Shown: positions 34,401-48,100, counted from the stretch's first letter. The stretch is DNA of 64,000 bases from Haemonchus contortus (GCA_000469685.2 LS997562.1:28594677-28658676); one strand, 5' to 3'. Made by a program: numbers and translations. Notes: generated by a model not told the origin, from the letters alone.

Positions 34401-37400
34401 ATAAATTAAACTGAATGTAATGTCACGCACGCTGATAAGGCTGCGGAAAATCACTGGCAAACTGAAAGTAAGTTAGCCACATTGTGAAAATACAATGCAA
34501 AGTGACAGAAGTTATGTACCATGATTACATTGGATGTGTTGAGTCGCAAGTTTTTTGAACTGAGCAATGGTTTTAGGCACATCACCCCGTTTCACGATTC
34601 TGTTGAATTCTAAGCCAGCACGGTGGCAGAAAAAGTGAGATCGATGTGGAGTCTTTGGTCTGGGAATATATACCTTGAGGTTGCCTCCCCGCGTACGAGA
34701 GTCCCCTGCAGAGAATAGCTTAGACTTATCAATAGAAACTTTTAGGTTAAGAATTTTGTAGAGCATAAGTACATCATTCAGCTTTCTTCTTTGCTCAAGT
34801 GACTGTAAACCCAGCATTTTATTTCTAATAGCACTGTGAGGTATAGTCATATAGTTATACCCATGAACTCTAATTAATAGCTTCCTAGTGAAATCATTTT
34901 GTACCTTCTCAATAGTCTTAATAAGTATTTTCTTGTGTGGACTATAAATAACAGTTCCATATTCAAGGATAGGGCGGATATAAGTTTTAAAAGCACGAAA
35001 AAGTACTTGGACATCTTTGCTTCTAAACGCTTTATAAAAATTGAAGATCTTATTGGTAGCCTTGCTGACAATCTTGTTTATATGGTCATCAAAATTAAGG
35101 TTGTGGTTAATAACAAAACCGAGATCCGTTATCTCCTTAACAGTTTCCAAAACGTTGCCCTCCATATAGTAAGAATAAGGTTTTGGCTGGGAACGGGATA
35201 GAATCAGAACTTTGGTCTTTTCCTGTGAAAGTGGGAGCCCCCACTCTTTAGACCATGTACAAACTGCGTCAATAGCTGTTTGAAGACCTGCAGTATCATT
35301 GGCTGAATCAATCACTTTGTAGATTTTTAGGTCATCAGCAAAAATCTTGCAACGGACCCCAGCACTGGTAATAAGCGAACTTAGCTCATACGTATATATG
35401 TTGAATAGTAAAGGAGGTAAAACTCCCCCCTGTGGCACTCCACTCGTGATCTTCTGAGCCGAGGAAAAAGTGTTTCCTATGCGAACTTGGAATGTTCTAT
35501 TCGTGATGAATTCACGCAAGCACTCAAGAAGAGCACCACGAATTCCAACACTTTCCAGCTTGAGCAGCAGTTTCCCGTGCGGTACTTTGTCGAATGCATT
35601 CATAAAGTCAAAGTGAATAATATGGATCTCTTTCTTACCATCCATGCCTAATGTCCAATCATTGAGCGCCTCAAGTAATTGAGTTACCGTAGACTTGCAT
35701 TTAACAAAGCCATGCTGTTTAGGACTGATTACATGATATTTATCCAAGTGATCCAACATTTTTTTCCTGACTATTTTTTCAAATACTCTGGCTATTATCG
35801 AGGTAACACTTATTGGCCTGTAGTTATATACGATATCATATGGAGGCTTTCTAGGCACAGGGTTAACATAAGAGTGCTTCCAAAGAAGGGGTTCTTCGCC
35901 CCGAATGAGGGAGAGGTTCATTATATATCTAAGAGGACTCAAGTCCACAGTCCACACCCGCTTCAGGAAGCAGAGACGAACAGCATCAGGACTGAGAGAG
36001 AAGGATTTTGGCCACTTTTTTGAACAATCAGCCAACTCGCCTTCCTGGAACCAAAGGCAGTGAGCCATGGCAGGAAAGACGGATACTGATGAGGTAGTTC
36101 GTTCCTCCACAGTATCAGATTGACTGAATACCGACGAAAAGTGTCCCGCCAATAAATCAACCTTAGCTTGGTCTGCAAAGGCTACAATTTCCTCCTAGAT
36201 CCTTGAGTGCTCCTATGCCTTGACGATTATTGAGCTTCATAGAAAGCATTTTGAAGAATGCTGCTTTGTTTCCAGAGTTTATCACTTTCCTCTCAATCCT
36301 CATATTGTACCTCTCAAGCTTCCTGATGAAGCGCCTTCTTAGGCGTAGGTATTCTTCCACGTCACTTTGACTTTTGGACTTTATCGCGGGATCCCAAGCC
36401 GAGAACAAATTTCGGAGAATGGCGTAAGATAATCAGGGAAGGGTGGCCTACCTCCAGAGTCTTCCACAACAGGAACGAAAATTTGTATGGTATGCCTGAT
36501 AACAAATACAAAAAGTTCATACATTTCATTGACATTTGCACAATTTTGAAATGACCCGTACCAGTCCACATCAGCAAGGTCATGGCAAATTTTTCCATAG
36601 TCAGCAGCAGCAAACCTCCTGCGCAAAATAGTGATTCGATTACTTTTTGGGAACCTGAGGTGGAGTGGACCTGTTGACACCTTTTCAATCAGCTCTTCCT
36701 TATTACAGAATAGCAAATCCGAAATATTATTCCTTCGAGTTGGGTTGGTCACCATCTGCTTCAAGCCGTAATCCTTGCAAAGCCGTAAAATGATATCAGC
36801 AAGACTACCAATACTATAAGTTGTTTTACCAGACCAGTCAATTTCCGGTAAATTAAAGTCACCTAGTGCTAGGAACGCATGAGGGCAAATAGAAAGGTCG
36901 GTTAACGCCTTGAAGAGCTGTTGAGTAAGACTATGAGAACAAGCAGGCGCCCTGTAAACGATAGCAACTCTACATAAGACCGAAAGGACCGAAAAATCAC
37001 AGCACAAAAGCTCGTAAGAATCACTTGTAGTTTCTTTGAAAATTTCACGATACGAATATTTGTTTCTAATTAATAACGCGACACCTCCACCAGCCCTGCG
37101 TGGCCGATCACACCGTAAAAGGTTGTATTCATGATTCAGAATACCGAGAAATGTGGAATTTTCCAAAGACTTCTTGAGCCAGGTTTCAGTAAGGGCAATA
37201 AAATCAAAATCGTGGCGACTTCCAGTTAAAAGAAATATCAGCGAGTCGCAATTCCTGGGGAGTGACCTAATATTGCTCAGTAGACACTTAAACTCACAGC
37301 CACAACACCTGGGAAACATCAAGTGTTTAAAGGACTTATTGGTGACATACTAACATCTTCAAGTCTACTATGATTGTTTGGAGTAACAACTGGAGAAGTA

Positions 37401-40400
37401 TCATTACGCGTTGTAGGAAATTTATCAGGCTTACCACGTGCCGCCAGTCTCAAAGCCCGAAGCTTATCCCTTTCAGCTTTGGGAAGCGAGGCGCAAATAT
37501 AGGTGCCCCTGCACGGGGACAATCTAAGAGTGGGTGCACGCTTGATAGCTACCTCTTTGAATCTAGCGGCAGGGAGTATCGCCTTCAATAACCTAGGACG
37601 AGACTGAGAGCGCTTGCCCATACGATAAAGGGACAATGGAACACATTCAATATTAAGAAAATCGAAAAGTTGCCTAACACACTGAAAATCATGAATAATA
37701 CGATTAGTAGCAAGCGGATCACGAGATTCAGGTATGCCAATGATCACTAGGAAACGTGAGAGTTCTTTTGATTCACAACAATCAACACTAGTTGGATTTC
37801 CATCCTTGCTAGGAAGAGATGTTTGAGTAGAGGAATTATTCGTTTCAACTAATGGTTCAGACTGTGATTTTTGCGACAGGGAACAGCGTAAACGGGAATT
37901 CTCATCTTTAAGTTTTTGAACTTCTTCAGTTAACTCCTTATTCTCAGAAGTTAAAACATCAAGCCTCTCTTTTACGTCCAGTAGATAGTCGACGATTGTC
38001 TTCATATAGGCAGGCATCGAGTCATCAGCCATTAATTGATCAACTGCCGACGCCACAGCCTTCTCTTGTTCAGAGGCCTGCGGAGAACCCAAGTCGATGA
38101 GTCCCCTCTTCCGTCCCTTAAACTTAGAAACCACAGAGAGCAACGAACTCATTATGACCAATCGATAAAAAAACACCTAGTAAAGTGGCAATAAGCAAGA
38201 ATAAGCACTTTCCGCCACAAGAAAGCTAGCAGCTATGTGTCAGCAAAAGGAGATCAAAAATGACCACTCGATGACGATCGATCCATCAAAACAGGAAGTC
38301 ACCTTCGTTAGTGGCAATTCAGACGATTCTTAGATCCCCTGCCACTAGGGACACAGCGTTGGAGTTAATCCTTCCTATCAGCTCGAAATGTAGTATATGA
38401 AGAACCCACAATATTGCGGTCGAGAGCCAGCATAAAGCAGTAGGGCAGTGGGGTATGTCAGAGCCAGGCGGGAACCGAGCGCTCACCGCCACGCCACGAG
38501 ACGAATCGCCACGAAGTTTTAACAAAGCAAAGAAAGTCAGGCTCGAAAGGGTACTCGCTGATAAATCATGAGAATGTAGTGCATCTGCAACTTCCGTTCA
38601 TATCAGACGAAATCAGCGCGGAAATACGACGGTGTGATTGCACGAGCGGATTTAGCTAATGATGTTGTCTTGATAAACGTACCAACGGCCAATATCAAAC
38701 GTCTTCTGATCCGCAACAGACTTTATGATCGTGCATGTACGACGATTAACTGCATTGTTTGTCCGTTCGGAAGGAATGGAGATTGCACACAGCGAGGGAT
38801 TGTATACCAACTTCAGTGTTCAGCCTGAAATATATATTGGTGAGACGGGAAGGATGCTGGGCATACGCGTCAAAGAACATCTAGAAGGTAAAAGGCGAGG
38901 AAGCCCATTTACGCCACTTGGGAGGCATCGATTAGAAGGACATCACGGCAAAGATTTTGATATCAAATGCAAAATCCTGGCCTATGAGGATGAGATCGGT
39001 GCCAGAAAGATGTTGGAGGCGTTGTACATCCGCGAGAGGAATCCTAAGCTGAACAACCGAAATGAGTGCATTGCCATAACGAGTGAACTTCTGCCATTCG
39101 TACCCTTTTGTGGGCTTTGAGATCACCGCGTAATTCTTATCTCACGACCGCCAATGGTGTCTCATTGGTCCTTTGTTGTTCACGAAATAGAGTGGGACGA
39201 CAACGCTGGTGGAACCGCAGAAGGTTGGTTTCTTGGCTGGAATGTTTCGGTGTTGGAGTTTCTCCGAGCTGCTGCAACTGGCCTAGTGCGTTTGGGCGCT
39301 TGGTCGGGTAAGCCATAGATCAAGAGCTCCGAACTACTTCAGGTCCCTGAAGACGACGATTTAGTCGAAACGTCGGCCAAATAAACGGTTCCATCATAAC
39401 AAACCTGTACGGCAAAGAATTGTGAAATATTATGAAACTTGGCTTCATTTCCCAGAAATCCTTACTACTTCATCACGACACAAATGGTAGCCAGCACAGG
39501 GAATTGATCCCGAACAAGATCACATCCTAGCTGAAGAAAGCCAAAGTAGCGAGAACAATCATTCTCCAGCTACTTCGAGTTCGGCAGTAGTCGATAGAGC
39601 GAAGAATGCCGTGGGATCATTCCGATCCATAGCGCCTCCCCAGTCTACACCGCCCGAATTTCATGGCAATAGCGAGGACTTCCCAGAATATCGAGCGAAT
39701 TTCGAAACCCTCATACATAACAGCTGTGAATTAGGCGTTATGGGAAAGATTTTGTTACTCAAGGAAATTCTTAGAGGCAGAGCCCAAGCCTCAATAGAAG
39801 GAATACAACTCGTGCCACAAGATTACGAGTGGATTATTCAGAAAATGACGGAAATCTACTGCAACCAGCCTGCAAATAGGGCACAGGTGGTGCTAAAACT
39901 GGCCAACTTGAAACCAGCAAGCAACTTCGCCGACAGTTGCTCAGCCGTTTTCGATCAAATCCAGATATTAGTTAATCAAATGGTGTCCGCCGGCTATGAC
40001 GTGCGCAAGACCTGTGACCCCATGTGGTGTGACACAATACTGGCAAAGTTTCTCCACGATATAGTAAAACCTGTCCTACTTGCGAATCATACGCAAGATG
40101 AGCAAACAATCAAAAACCTCATAGGTCATCTGAAGAAAGAGATTGCCGCTAAGGGTTACGTGGAGAACAGATTCATGAACTTGCAGAACTGTAACCGATC
40201 GAGAGAACCGTAGGAAAACACTAATAGACGGTCGCAGATGCTGGAAGTGTTGCTCTTCCAGTCACAGCAGTTTCGACTACCAAAAACCAGATTGTGCAAA
40301 ATGCGAACAAAAGCATCATGCGAGCCTATGCTTTAAGAAAGAAGGCGTAGGAAATAGAAGTCAAAACAAAAGCTTCGGAAGTGCTGCAGGTCAAAACAAT

Positions 40401-43400
40401 TCGAGATCAGCTTACTTTCATCACGAGCAAGAAAACTTTACAAGTCAAAGTGGAGTTGGAAGTATGATTGCTAGCGTAATTCAAATGTGCGCTAAAACCC
40501 CTCCATCGAACTCAGAAAAGTATCCAGCTCCCTCGCCTGTCTTAGTAACTGCAGAGGTCAATGTTTGGAACCATAAAAAAGGGAAATACGAGAAAATATT
40601 CTTTTTGTTCGATACTGGCGCACAAAAGGCAGTTCGCTGACAGCCTAGGCGTACCAAAGCAGACCACAATGTCAGGCATAGGAGGCTAAATAGAGCGCTT
40701 CGAAAGCCTCAATGTAAGCATAAAAGTAAGCACAGCGTATGGTGAGGAACTCACCAAGGAGGGGTAGTCTACTTACCGTGGAACTTTGGATGGAGACCCA
40801 GATAAATCGATAGGGTTGGTTTTGAATGCTGTCTATGAAAATGGAAATTAGAACTGCAAAATGGTTCCCTTTATGAGGTTATTGGGGCTCGAACTTTGCT
40901 CGATAGTAGTGTCAATTGAATAAGCGAACTCGTCACTTCAATATCAAGTGCCTAGTGGCCTAGCGGTAGTGGTTTCGCTTCATAAGCGTGAGATGCGGGC
41001 TTGCTCTCCGCCATCGTCGGCATTTTCGCAAAGTGTTTTTTTGTTTCATTGAAGGCTTTTGAAACTCTCCTGGCATTTGTTCAAGTAAACGTCTTTTTTC
41101 TGCATTTATTTTCTCTCCCCGCCCCTATCCAATGAACGTGACTCTGCACGTCAATTGTATCACTCTGTTTTATCTCGAACTTCGAGGAGCATTCGACAGA
41201 AAGCTACTAGGGATGTGTAAGATGCCTACAAGAAACTTAAGATTGATGGGAAAACTTAAAAAGTGCGTGAAGCACACATATTGTTCACAAAGTGCACACC
41301 TTATACATGCTGATTCTCTACTTCCGGTGACAAAACAGTCAATCGTCCCAGGGCCTCGCCTTCCACGCGAAACGACCTCATTAGCTTCACGCGTGAAACG
41401 CACGACAACCATCCAAACGTAACCATCTCGAAATGGCAGCGGGCTGCGCCGCATCGAAGTGTGCAGCGTGACTTAGTTTACCAGACGATAGAACCAGACG
41501 ACCTCCTCACTCTCCGTCTCTCATTCAAAGTTCCACTCCCCTTTGGTCATTCACTTGCTATATAAGCTGGTCCACGCGTCGGAAAAATCGATGCGTAGAA
41601 TCTTGCGAGCGCGTCAGCATTACGACGAAAAAATGGCGTGGCCAGCTGTGATTTTGTTTTGTTGCGCTAATGTCTGTTTGTTTGTTTATGTGTGTGTTGG
41701 GTGTTTGTCCAACCAAAGATTCACAACTCCTTCCCCGTAGTTTAGACTGTTCAAACTTGACACTTGAACCACAGGTGATAGTATGGGAACACTTATGATG
41801 GGTAGCAGGACCAGACCTTGCCCACAAGAGGCGGAGTTTTCGCGAAATACATGTTTGAGTGGAAGTCCATGTTTCCTGTTCCCGTGAACCAAATTGGTAG
41901 AAGTAGAGGAGGCAGAATGGGAATACTGAGGGTGTAGGAAATTCTCCCCAAATTCACATGGCAAGCGACAGCGGTTCCGAGGCGACTACTGTGCTCTTTT
42001 ACGGAGACTCAAATCTTCTCCACCATAGCGCGATCGAGTGCGGCGAGCGCGACACGCCGTTCGGGGAGAAGATATGACACCCGAATACTGAGTGGTGGGA
42101 ACACTTATGGTAGTAAGTAGGACCGGACTCCTCCAAAAGGGGTCGGGGTTGCGCAAAAATTGTCAATTGGCCTTAGGACGTTCAAGCACGGCAGGAGTAG
42201 AGGAGGCAGGATGGGAATATAATGGTGGTTGGGAGGACTGGACTCCCGCCACTTCTAGCACTAGCAGAGAACTTCTGGCACTTCTATGTTTAACAGTAAC
42301 CTCTCGCCCTCCTTAATGCATCTGAAACATCCATTAACGGCACCTGCAATATCCGGATCTGATTATTGTCTTTCAACAAAGTAATGCTCTGTGCCATCGC
42401 GATATGCCGTCCTTTTGTGTACTAGCACTTCTAGGACGCAGCATTTCGGGAAAGGGGTCTTATGGTCATTTTTAAATCAGGTTCGTCGCGCCTCTGTTCA
42501 CTCGCCTAAGCTGTCCTCGCATGATTTTAAGTTTCCGCTTTCTGTCAAACCACCATCAGCCAGGATAATACTGACTCCATGAATAAGGAGCATCATCATC
42601 GTTAGTATTACAATTCGCTTTGCAGAATGGCAAACGTTATTAGAAAAAGTCAGATTTGTTCCGACTTGAAATGCGTATAGTTGGCCCGCATGTCAGATGA
42701 ACGTGTCCATAATTTTCGCTGTCATATTCGTTGCTTTGATTTGACGTCTCACATGTCGTACATTTTATGCCCACTTGAGGTTCTTGAAGTTTTTCCATAA
42801 CACTTCTAAGTGTAATGGAATTTATAGTTTTTGGAATTGAAATTAGTTTAGCTGAGTCCGGATGAGAAATCAGCACTGGACCGATTTAGCCTGGGTACCC
42901 CATGGCGAATGAGTGGAGGTGCGAAGTAACTTTATTCAGAACCATTTCACCCACTCAGCATCTGTCGTTTTGATCGCTAATCTAGTGAGAGAAATCGAAT
43001 TTGCTACAATCGAAGGATACCGTAGTCTCATAATCAAAGTCTCGAGGGAAGTATCGCTTACGTACAGCAGTTTACCAAACTCAGGTCTACCTACAGTCCG
43101 AACACCACCGCTTCAGAGAAGCAGAGGGACAGCAGTAGGTATAAAAAAGTGATCGATGCGTTTCTCATAATCTTTTCTGTTCAGGGTACCTTATGAACCT
43201 CCATATTGGTCATCGGCTTTTCTGTCAATTCAATATTGTATTGATAGTCTCTTTATCGAGGTTGATTTGCAATAAGAAAATTAGAAGTTACCTGTCTTGA
43301 TACATTCTTCTGGTCAAGCGGTTCGTTCAGGCTTCCTCTGCGAAGATCACCATACCACCAAAACTACGCCTAAGACGAATGCCTGTGGCATCGTACAGTT

Positions 43401-45025
43401 TAAATGGAGTTGCAGTTTTTCTAGCAATCTCTTCGTATGTCTGGGGTCTTTGCGTTTTCATATTAGTTATGCATACAACAAGAGAGATAGTCAGTGAGAA
43501 GAGCACGGTGAAGGTCAGTTGCATACGATGGTGATTTCGAAAGTTTGATATTCTACAAGCACATTCAGGATTTTCTATCTGTAATGGGTCTTTCGACTCC
43601 TGTGTTTTATCTCTCGCATGTGCTTTATGCCACAGGGAAATGCTTTATCGTTTTTTTGATATGCGTTACTCCACTTACCTTTCATATAGAAGTATGTGCT
43701 AATACTTTTAAACCTATGATTGGTTTTTTATGATCTCTATTCCCCTATTTATTTCACCAGTTTGGCTATGCACGCTAACGTGCGCAGTATATGTCGACGG
43801 CCACTTATCCTTGATGGAGTCATTCAGCGGAATGTTGGATAATCAGAATAAGACAGTTCTCTCTAGATTCGAACGCTGAACTGCTGATAGCATCACGCTC
43901 CATATATTTGAGCACAATTATTAGTGGTTGATCATAGCTCCGTCCACCTTAGTGCAAATCCTTCCCACAATAACTTGACCACCCTTCTTTTGACTGCTCC
44001 AAACCATTTTTCCGCATTCCAGAAAGTTTTTGAAGAGATGAATTTTTGGTCCGAGCCCCGCTTCCATGTGCCAGTTCCGCCCCCTTCGAGGACTTAACTG
44101 CATTTGTTCCAATTCCTTTTACCACTTTTTTCCCGCGTGCTAGAAAGTTTCTGAACAGATTATGAAATTTTGATTCAAGCCCCGCCCACCTGGTGCCAGC
44201 CCCGCCCACTTCGAAGATTCGGCCACACTTGTTCCATTACCTCTAACCACTTTTTTCCCGCGTTCTAAAACGTTTCTGAACAGAGTTATGAAATTTTGAT
44301 CTAAGCCCCGCCCACTTTGGTGCTAACTCCGCCCACTTTGGGGATCTGACCACATTTGTTCTTTTACATCTTGACACCTTTTTCCAGCACTCTAGAACGT
44401 TTCTGAACAGAGCTATAAAGTTTTGATCTAAGCCCCGCCCGCTTTGGTGCCAACCCCGCCGACTTTCGGGATTTGACCACATTTGTCCCACTACCTCTAA
44501 CCACTTTTTTCCGCATTCTATAACTTTTCCGAACGAAGTTACACTGATTTTTGAAAAGTAGCTTTCACCTAAACGCACGCCCCGCCTCTCGTGGGCGGGG
44601 TTTCGCTATACTTATGCATGCTCAGCATGCATAAGGCCTCGCTCACTCTTTTTATTTTTTCCCTGGCCTCGACGCCTTCAGTAAATCAAGTTATGAGTCT
44701 TTGTGGAAAGTACCGCCCACTGCGAGAACGCTCCACCCACCGCCGATAAGTTTCCTTTATTTTGATTGTTGACCCATCCCTCACCTATGCACATTTTTTC
44801 CCGGTGTCTGGAATATTATGAGACCGAATTAGAAGAATTCACCCGTGGCCCCGCCCAATTCCGGCGCATGCCCCGCCCCTTGGGGGCGGAGCTCCGCTAG
44901 GCTCACACGTGCTCTGTTGCACTTACCCTATGCTCAACCCGTTCCAAACTTGACCCGACTTCTCCAGGTGTTTCTTCAGGTTATATCGAATTTCCGTACA
45001 AACAAACAAACAAACAAACAAACAA

Positions 45026-45084
<59 letters not shown>

Positions 45085-45089
45085 TACAT

Positions 45090-45134
<45 letters not shown>

Positions 45135-48100
45135 GCGCTTTATATATAGTAAGGATTGTTCTCCTCGACTGGAACACGTAGTGGTATTGGCTCATACCGG
45201 AAAAGAATAGATAGTAGTTTGTTTCTATGTTAGAACTCATTCCTCTACCGCTTGTGATTAGCTATTGCTAGATTGGGGGCTTCTGCTTGACAATTAGGAT
45301 GGGACGTACTGTCGCCAACAATGGTGTTTTCTGCTTTCATCTGAGTGAAGATAAATTTGGACACATCAATAACTGCTTTCAGACTTCGACGGCGCAACCG
45401 ACAGAGCGCGTCGGAGTATGGGTACGGGCGATCCAAACTGCGCGCGGTGAAATCCGTGGCGATTGGAACGACTTTGGCGCCCATTATGGGGCACAAACTT
45501 GAAATAGAGCAGATTAGTATGGCCAGCTGATCTTACTGACCTTCTCTACTTCAAATTTGTGCCCTAAAAGTGGGCGTCAAAATCGTCAGAAACGCTGTGA
45601 CTTACGTCGCGCAAATTGCCGCGCACAGTCCGAGTCGCACGAACGTTCCGTCTCCCGCGCGCGTCCGACCGACGGCGGTGCTAGCCAAGTTGGCAACACC
45701 GGCTTCTGTCAGACTTCAACGATTCAACCTGCGTGCGTGCGTGCATGCGTTCGTGCTTCCCGTGCGTGCGTGCGAGCGAGCGAAGATGCGACGGCGGCGC
45801 TAGCCACTTCTTGATAGTATTTGGTGCCGATCGATACCGCAAATCGACAATGACTCGTTTATAGCATTTTGAGTGTCGACCGCTCTTTTTTCTGCATTCT
45901 CGTGCCTTCTCCTTTATTGTTCCCTCCTGAGACCTAACACAGGTCCAACCCAAGTTCGCAAGTTTTACGTAATGTCAAACTCATTTCCATCACAGTTAAC
46001 AAATTTATTATATGGTGAAGATTCAGACTTATCAACAGACACTTTGAAAGTTTTCAGTCCAGCAACTTTGAGCTGAAAAACCAATGAAACATAGAAATGT
46101 ACCAGAGCTAGAAAGTGTAGATGAGCATTACCTCGTTCGATTACGGAGTAGCTGTACTCATCTTTCCGAGAAACTGTTCAATTTATGTTGTTGATCAATT
46201 TCGAAGTACTGTATCAACACTAAGTTCTCTTCAGGTTATTTTGTTGAAGTCTCTTTGGGTCAATACCCAGCATCAAGAAATATAAATACAATGCAGAAAA
46301 AGCTTGGAAGTAATTTAAGATCGCGAGGGAAAACAATGATAAGGTGCCAACACTCTTATGAATTTATCCATTACAATTGAACAAAAAACAAAAGCCTCGG
46401 AAAGCAAAAAATGCAGATGAAAAACAGCGGTCGACACTCAAAATGCTAGAAATTAGCTATCGCCGACTTGCGATAGCTAATTTCTAGCATTATGCGTATC
46501 GATCTTAACATAACATAAAACAACATCTCACCTAAAGACTACAGTGATCTGCTTTCGGACTTCAGCGTTGCATCGCCGCTCACTCGCGCGCACGCACGGG
46601 ACGCACGCAGGTAGAATCATCGAAGTCTGAAAGCAGCCAGTGGCGCGTGATCCGTCGATGTCTAGTGTTGCCAACACATGAGCTGCTTTCATAGTCTGCC
46701 GGCCGAAGACGGCGCTATCCACTTGTTTACAAACTGGATGTCAAGTGCATAGCGCCGTCTATGGCCGGCGGACTACGAAAGCAGCCGTAGCCAGCAACCC
46801 CGTTAGTCGGACGCGCGCTCGTCGTTTGCGTCGTTGAAGTATGAAAGCAGCCGATCCCTGTAATTTTTGGGTGAGAGGTTGGCCATATTTTACCATTGCC
46901 TATTGTATCGAAAGCTACAATTGCAAAAAATGTAAGAGCCGCAACTGTAAAAAAGAAGGTAAAGGCTGCAATAGGTGTTCAAGTAAGCATTGCGCTCTAG
47001 CAATTTCTAGCTTCCTAAAATGTGTGTTGGTGTAGAAATAATAGATCCCCTGTAGTGGTGGTTTGCAATTTAAGGATCCCCCTTGAGAAGTTTCTTTCTA
47101 GTTCTTTTCTTTCAGCCTGTAAACGTCTCACTATTTCTCGTCACGATAGCACTGTATGGAGTATCGGCAATTGTATTTGCAGCGCTTATATCCTCTCTAT
47201 TCAAGACGCCAAATACTGCTCTCAAAGGTTCTTTCCCTTTGTTTTGTGGTTCTTTTTCCCCAAACACCTCTGAGTAGGTTCTTATTTCAATCAATTCATT
47301 TCATTTCAATTAGTTCGCCTTATCCAGAATGAAACCCAAGAAAAATTGTCATATATTGCTTTTGTTTAAATGGTGTTCCCGTCAAGATAGGTCAATTCAA
47401 TGTCCCGCTAAGGACAAAGTATCGCGGGAGATGAATGATGTTCTTAAACTGCGGCGGCATTCGTGACTTTGTTAGGGTGAGAAAAGTGCCTAACCGTCGC
47501 CACATTCGCTCTACGCGTTCTGGGATCCGGAATCTTCTCCCCTATAACGGCTTCGAGCACCCCGCACCCGTCGCTTATCTCAGGATTGCGATGGGAGACT
47601 GGAGCGCGCAATTTGTGAGGTAGGGAGTCCTTTAAAGATTTGAATTAGCTGGCCGCTGTCTTCTGTTCCAATGTGGTTTTGATCGTCGCTAATATTGGAA
47701 GAGTCATTCTACTTGGTCAAGTCTAGTAAATATAAAAACGAAAAAGAAACTGAAAAAAACGATAAAATTGCATAAAAGGTAAACAACGAAAAATACTGTG
47801 TCCTATCGATTGGCGGGAAGGCGAGATGAGTACGGCAATTGCAGTGACATTTGTCGCATGCCTCAAAGGAGAAGGCCGCAATCGGGGAGGAGTTAAGTTA
47901 CCGAGGCGTTCTGTCGCACCCTTCAGCGGTTTGGGTTGAAAAGGACTATTTTGAAAAGGGCTCAGCAATATGGTAAATGTGCTAAGATACAATCACTTTG
48001 TGCTATTGTGTAGAATTAGTCAAGAAATTCCTTCAGAAACGCAGCATTCCGGAAACGCAACATAAAAACAATCTGCATATGTAGTGGGCAGAAGCGAAAA

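Larger units (their letters stand above)
34288..38525 (-). mobile_element. CR1-type non-LTR retrotransposon, near full length
   Basis: About 4.2 kb on the minus strand, inserted in Penelope-like element B. It has a 5' leader (about 38153-38525), ORF1, ORF2 (endonuclease and RT) and a 3' UTR ending in a short (AAATC)n tail at 34288-34310. ORF2 is frameshifted between the endonuclease and RT parts, so this copy is probably dead. Confidence 0.85.
43970..45155 (-). mobile_element. Helitron-like element, 5' head defined, 3' end unknown
   Basis: On the minus strand, from 45155, the sequence TCCTTACTATATATAAAGCGC follows a host A. It matches the head of the defined Helitron at 18051 (TCCTACTATATATAACGCGC). 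It is then followed by a simple repeat and minisatellite, as in that element. A perfect 25-base palindrome lies at 44611-44635. The CTRR end was not located, so the left boundary is a guess. Confidence 0.5.

Noticed and set aside
43327..43524. Minus-strand frame that looks like a small secreted protein (begins MQLTFTVLFSLTISLVV)
   Set aside because: The plus strand here is an ABCA transmembrane exon (43331-43513) with matching splice sites and phase. The minus frame is its shadow.
44845..45240. TDRQ-repeat and CLSV-repeat frames
   Set aside because: Translations of a (CAGA)n microsatellite.
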